A model generated the notes under the pieces. The model saw nothing but the letters and a program-made list of their open reading frames with translations. It had not been told where the DNA came from and did not search any database. This document shows, piece by piece, positions 61,019-64,000 of a DNA stretch of 64,000 nucleotides. Every line of letters starts with the position of its first letter. The first letter of the stretch is position 1. The DNA is from Prevotella aff. ruminicola Tc2-24 (GTDB taxonomy: Bacteria > Bacteroidota > Bacteroidia > Bacteroidales > Bacteroidaceae): assembly GCF_900110895.1 (NCBI RefSeq), contig NZ_FOIQ01000001.1, forward strand, positions 372,001 through 436,000, given 5' to 3'. The position numbers were made by a program, and so were the translations under genes.

Positions 61019-62079
61019 ATTAGTCTATATTTCTTGATTTCAAAGTATTCCTTGATGGTATCCACTATGCGTTGCATATCCTCTATGCCATACCGCTGGT
61101 CACACAAAAGCGAAAGCTCGCGGTCATAGAGGTCATTTGCTCTCATTGCTGATGGAATCAAGGATGGTTTTGGCCAGTGAACAGGACAATAGATGGAATG
61201 ATTTATGAGATACTTTCTTACATCATCACGCACATTTTTTGTCGCAAACAGCACTGGTACAAATAAAGCGCAGTCATTCTCCGTTAGTGAGAACATCAGT
61301 TTAATCTGAGGTATTTCTTTTAAATTGTTTTGTAAATAAGCTGCATTTGCATTACGTTTCGTTCTTAACTCTTGCAAGTCTGTATCCTGCCAAATTTGCA
61401 AAGACAATCCATCCATTCCATAATTTCGGTAATCTTCAGACAAATGATAAGCAAAGCTACTGTATAATTTCAGAAACTGCTGTTTTTCTACAGAATTATC
61501 ACCTCGCATATACGCAGCTTTCATCTGCATCGCCTCAACTTTCTCTTTCAGATAAGGACAGTCTTCTAATTTAGACAAGGAAAGGTTGCCTTTATTCTTT
61601 GAGAAATATGCGCCACATGGAACACCCATCCATTTACGAATACTGGCAAAACAATAATCAGCCATTTCCCGATGAAAGTGATCATCACTAAAAAGAGAAT
61701 GAGTGCGATCATAAAGAACTGTCACCCCTTTAAGCTTGTAATCCCGAACAATGCTAACGGGAAGTGTATTGTTATAACCAAAATAATTACTTACATAGAG
61801 AATATCAGCAGTCTGATCATTAAAGTGATATTTCAATTCTCCTTTTTCATACGTAACATCGTAGAACTGAATATCTATGCCCCTGTCTATGAACGGTTGT
61901 AACATCGACTCGCAGCAATAGGCTGGTAAACATACACTTTTATGTTTACCGCCACAGGCTATCATATCTTGAATAATTAAGTCAATAGCAGTTCTACCAG
62001 CAAGAACGTATTTCTTATCCTTTTCTGAAAAAGAATTTTTTACTATCCAGAACTCACTACCTAATTCTTTAAAAGCCAT
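61015..62079 (-). CDS. DegT-like PLP-dependent aminotransferase/glycan enzyme
   Basis: A 354-residue divergent member of the DegT family. The start at 62079 (MAFKELGSEFWIVKNSFSEK) is preferred over a TTG at 62133. The motifs GRTAIDLIIQDMIACGGKHK, SVCLPAYCCESML, and ADYCFASIRKWMGVPCGAYF (probable PLP lysine in IRKW) support the family. The usual Asp of the PLP ring lies in LYDRTHSLFSDDH. Substrates are unknown. It ends in an ATGA overlap with the ATP-grasp gene. Confidence 0.75.
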   Translation of the reverse strand: MAFKELGSEFWIVKNSFSEKDKKYVLAGRTAIDLIIQDMIACGGKHKSVCLPAYCCESMLQPFIDRGIDIQFYDVTYEKGELKYHFNDQTADILYVSNYFGYNNTLPVSIVRDYKLKGVTVLYDRTHSLFSDDHFHREMADYCFASIRKWMGVPCGAYFSKNKGNLSLSKLEDCPYLKEKVEAMQMKAAYMRGDNSVEKQQFLKLYSSFAYHLSEDYRNYGMDGLSLQIWQDTDLQELRTKRNANAAYLQNNLKEIPQIKLMFSLTENDCALFVPVLFATKNVRDDVRKYLINHSIYCPVHWPKPSLIPSAMRANDLYDRELSLLCDQRYGIEDMQRIVDTIKEYFEIKKYRLI

Positions 62080-62164
62080 ATGTCTACTTCCGCTGCTAAT
62101 ATTCCTTTCATTACTCGTGAACTGGATGAACAAGCATAGTCATTTTGTTAACTTGAATCAACTG

Positions 62165-62851
62165 TCAAAGAGACAATCCCATTCGTTCAACTTCTGCTCT
62201 TGCGTGATCTATCAGGTCTTGTCTACCAGCCTTACGCCATTCCTCTTCACGTACATCATAAAAGTTTACCGTGCCACTGGTTTCTACGCCTACATCTGAA
62301 CGCTTCAACACTTTATAGATAGTGAGCAAGAATATCTTCATGTCAAGAATAAACGACAAATGCTCGACATACTCCACGTCATAAGCCAGTTTCTGCTGCC
62401 ACGTCAAACTCGTGCGCCCATTCAATTGAGCTAAGCCAGTAATGCCTGGTAAAACATCAAAACGACGTAGCTCTGTTTTGTTATAATATGGATTGTAAGA
62501 CAACGGCAATGGCCTCGGACCAATCAAGGCCATGTCCCCTTTCAAAACATTGAAGAATTGAGGTAGCTCATCAATACTTGTAGAGCGTACAAATCTACCA
62601 ACTTTTGTCAATCTCTTTGCGTCAGGTAACAGATCTCCATTATCATCCCGCTCATCAGTCATTGACTTGAATTTATAAATTGTAAAGGTTCTACAGTTCT
62701 TGCCGACTCGCTCCTGAAAGAAGAAAGCGCCAGCCCCTTTGTTGGCATAATGCAGCCATATAGTTACAATCAGTAATAACGGCGATAAACATATTATCGC
62801 AACTAGAGAAATGCAGAAATCCAGCATCCGTTTTAGGAAATGTATATACAT
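62165..62851 (-). CDS. priming sugar transferase, PglC-like
   Basis: A 228-residue monotopic phosphoglycosyl transferase. The reentrant membrane helix is RMLDFCISLVAIICLSPLLL. The catalytic Asp-Glu motif is in STSIDELPQFFNVLKGDMALIGPRP (D-E of SIDELPQ). The FFFQERVGKNCRTFTIYKFKSM segment is typical. It loads the first phospho-sugar onto undecaprenyl phosphate. At this length it is the short PglC type and not the long WbaP type. It defines the operon as glycan synthesis. The region between it and the DapA-like gene holds no obvious signals. Confidence 0.92.
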   Translation of the reverse strand: MYIHFLKRMLDFCISLVAIICLSPLLLIVTIWLHYANKGAGAFFFQERVGKNCRTFTIYKFKSMTDERDDNGDLLPDAKRLTKVGRFVRSTSIDELPQFFNVLKGDMALIGPRPLPLSYNPYYNKTELRRFDVLPGITGLAQLNGRTSLTWQQKLAYDVEYVEHLSFILDMKIFLLTIYKVLKRSDVGVETSGTVNFYDVREEEWRKAGRQDLIDHARAEVERMGLSL

Positions 62852-62897
62852 ATCAAAATATTGAAAAGAAAAATTTTATCACATTATGGCTCACCAC

Positions 62898-63785
62898 CTA
62901 TTTCAACAAATTGTACTTACGTAGGATTTCTTTAAGATATTCCTCATTTTGGGGTATCAATTCACAAAGTGGCATCCTAGGCTCTCCTATATTATAGCCC
63001 ATCATATTCATGGCCGCTTTGATAGGCATAGGGTTGGTCTCAATAAATAATGCCCTTACCAATTCGTATGCATCAATTTGCATTTTAGCAGCTTTCTTAT
63101 AATTTCCCTCCATACAAGCATTTGTCAATTCTGCCACTTCTAAAGGAGCGATATTTGCCCAAACAGATATTACCCCCTTGGCTCCTAAAGCCATCATTGG
63201 AACAATTTCTGTATCATTACCACTCCAAATATTCAGATTATCACCACACGCAGCAAAAGTTGCCAATAGTTTTTCGAAATCACTATTAGCATCTTTAAGA
63301 CCGTTAATATTGGGATGTTCTGACAATATCTTTAAAGACTCTACACTTATGGACATTCCTGTCCTGCTTGGTACGCTATAGAGAATTATGGGTGCACAGA
63401 CAGAATCTGCGACCTGCAGATAGTGTTTTATAAGCCCATGCTGAGAAGTCTTGTTATAATATGGTGTAACAACGAGTAAACCATCTGCGCCAACATCTAC
63501 TGCAGCTTTACTCAAGAAAATAGCATGATCAGTTTCATTACTTCCTGTACCTGCTATTACTTTTATACGTCCATTGACAAACTCAACACATTTTCCGATA
63601 AGTTCAATATGTTCCTTATCTGAAAGCGTTGAGCTCTCACCAGTTGTACCTGCAACGGTTATTGCAGCAGTTCCATTTGCAACATGAAATTCAATTAGTT
63701 CCTTAAACTTGTTATAGTCTATCGCTCCATTCTTGAATGGAGTCACAATAGCCACTGATGAACCTTCAAATAGTGCTTTTTTCAT
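62898..63785 (-). CDS. dapA: dihydrodipicolinate synthase family (DapA-type) aldolase
   Basis: A 295-residue class I aldolase. The Schiff-base lysine is K164 in NINGLKDANSD, with Y136 in IILYSVPSRTG and the GTTGES motif at 46-51 as in DapA. These residues fit 4-hydroxy-tetrahydrodipicolinate synthase, which makes lysine and diaminopimelate precursors. R141 in SRTG favours DapA over sialic-acid lyase. Its place next to a priming transferase leaves open a role in making an unusual sugar acid. It begins 104 bases after the CoA-transferase end. Confidence 0.88.
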   Translation of the reverse strand: MKKALFEGSSVAIVTPFKNGAIDYNKFKELIEFHVANGTAAITVAGTTGESSTLSDKEHIELIGKCVEFVNGRIKVIAGTGSNETDHAIFLSKAAVDVGADGLLVVTPYYNKTSQHGLIKHYLQVADSVCAPIILYSVPSRTGMSISVESLKILSEHPNINGLKDANSDFEKLLATFAACGDNLNIWSGNDTEIVPMMALGAKGVISVWANIAPLEVAELTNACMEGNYKKAAKMQIDAYELVRALFIETNPMPIKAAMNMMGYNIGEPRMPLCELIPQNEEYLKEILRKYNLLK

Positions 63786-63889
63786 ACTTTACTCTCAATA
63801 TGATCTTTTTGATTTATGCTAGCAGAACACCTGAAGAAACAACTTTTACTACAGCAAATCCTGTTTATTCATTATCCGAATTTTAACCG

Positions 63890-64000
63890 CTAATAGCCAA
63901 ATGCATAATCATTGCGCTTGCTATAAGATGTTTTTTTCATTTTTTTTATCCATTGTAAAACTTCTGCCGTATGTTCTCCAAAAGCAGGAACTCCATGAGT
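63890..64000 (-). CDS. C-terminal end of a CaiB/BaiF-type CoA-transferase, cut by window edge
   Basis: The last 36 residues of a leftward frame are present, including THGVPAFGEHTAEVLQWIKK and ending NDYAFGY. The GEHTAEVL motif is the C-terminal mark of family III CoA-transferases such as formyl-CoA transferase. The rest lies outside the window. It precedes the DapA-like gene in the same direction. Confidence 0.6.
   Translation of the reverse strand, partial: THGVPAFGEHTAEVLQWIKKMKKTSYSKRNDYAFGY

Noticed and set aside
63786..63889. Gap upstream of the DapA-like gene considered for a promoter
   Set aside because: No TAnnTTTG/TTTG pair with suitable spacing was found, so the gene is probably read through from the CoA-transferase.

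Overview
The window comes from a member of the Bacteroidales, most likely Prevotellaceae. The evidence is the protein families (a Bacteroidetes-type atp operon, a six-subunit Nqr, DUF2027, DUF4248, HU-HIG and smalltalk proteins), the near absence of Shine-Dalgarno sites, and repeated promoters of the Bacteroidetes form TTTG-N19-21-TAnnTTTG. At least seven promoters with near-ideal spacing can be read directly. Nearly all genes are on the minus strand. I see no tRNA or rRNA gene, no CRISPR array and no transposase.

Housekeeping region, 1-35.7 kb. A secreted repeat protein (cut by the window edge) follows gyrA. clpC diverges from gyrA. A complete F-type ATP synthase operon (atpD-C-accessory-B-E-F-H-A-G) runs into a DUF2027 gene and nadE, and ends at a shared terminator with clpC. 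An AAA/CYTH gene, pfkA, a NhaD-type antiporter and a hybrid sensor kinase follow. nqrA-F encodes the Na+-pumping NADH:quinone oxidoreductase. A large TamB-like protein, a 39-residue peptide gene, a DMT permease, a Nudix-TruA fusion and a sugar aminotransferase complete this part. Nqr, NhaD and the ATP synthase together form an ion-cycling energy module.

Defence and toxin island, 35.9-46.4 kb. This part looks AT-richer. It holds an AAA_15/AbiL-like ATPase, an overlapping pair of HNH-like zinc proteins, a SIR2-like NADase with a 551-residue unknown partner, a HipBA pair, a repeat-rich stretch and a class II Fic protein.

Uncharacterised operon, 47.0-50.7 kb. A HExxH metallopeptidase-like protein, two DUF2589 proteins around a protein of unknown family, a zinc-ribbon protein and one more unknown form a tightly packed leftward operon. 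A stand-alone LytTR regulator converges on it. I regard this as the best candidate for an undescribed system, followed by the SIR2 pair and the HNH pair.

Polysaccharide region, 51-64 kb. A nucleotidyltransferase-like gene, a PglD/NeuD-like acetyltransferase and a GT4 glycosyltransferase lie left of a rightward module: unknown, RepA-like ATPase, TOPRIM, DUF4248, HU-HIG, smalltalk and amidase. Modules like this often accompany capsule loci in Bacteroidales. To the right is the 3' part of a leftward polysaccharide operon: acyltransferase, endonuclease-phosphatase fragment, ATP-grasp, DegT-like, PglC-like priming transferase, DapA-like aldolase and the end of a CoA-transferase.

An interspersed palindromic repeat (core CTGAGCNTGTCGAAG) occurs about ten times. 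It sits between genes and also in frame inside tamB and inside one gene of the DUF2589 operon.
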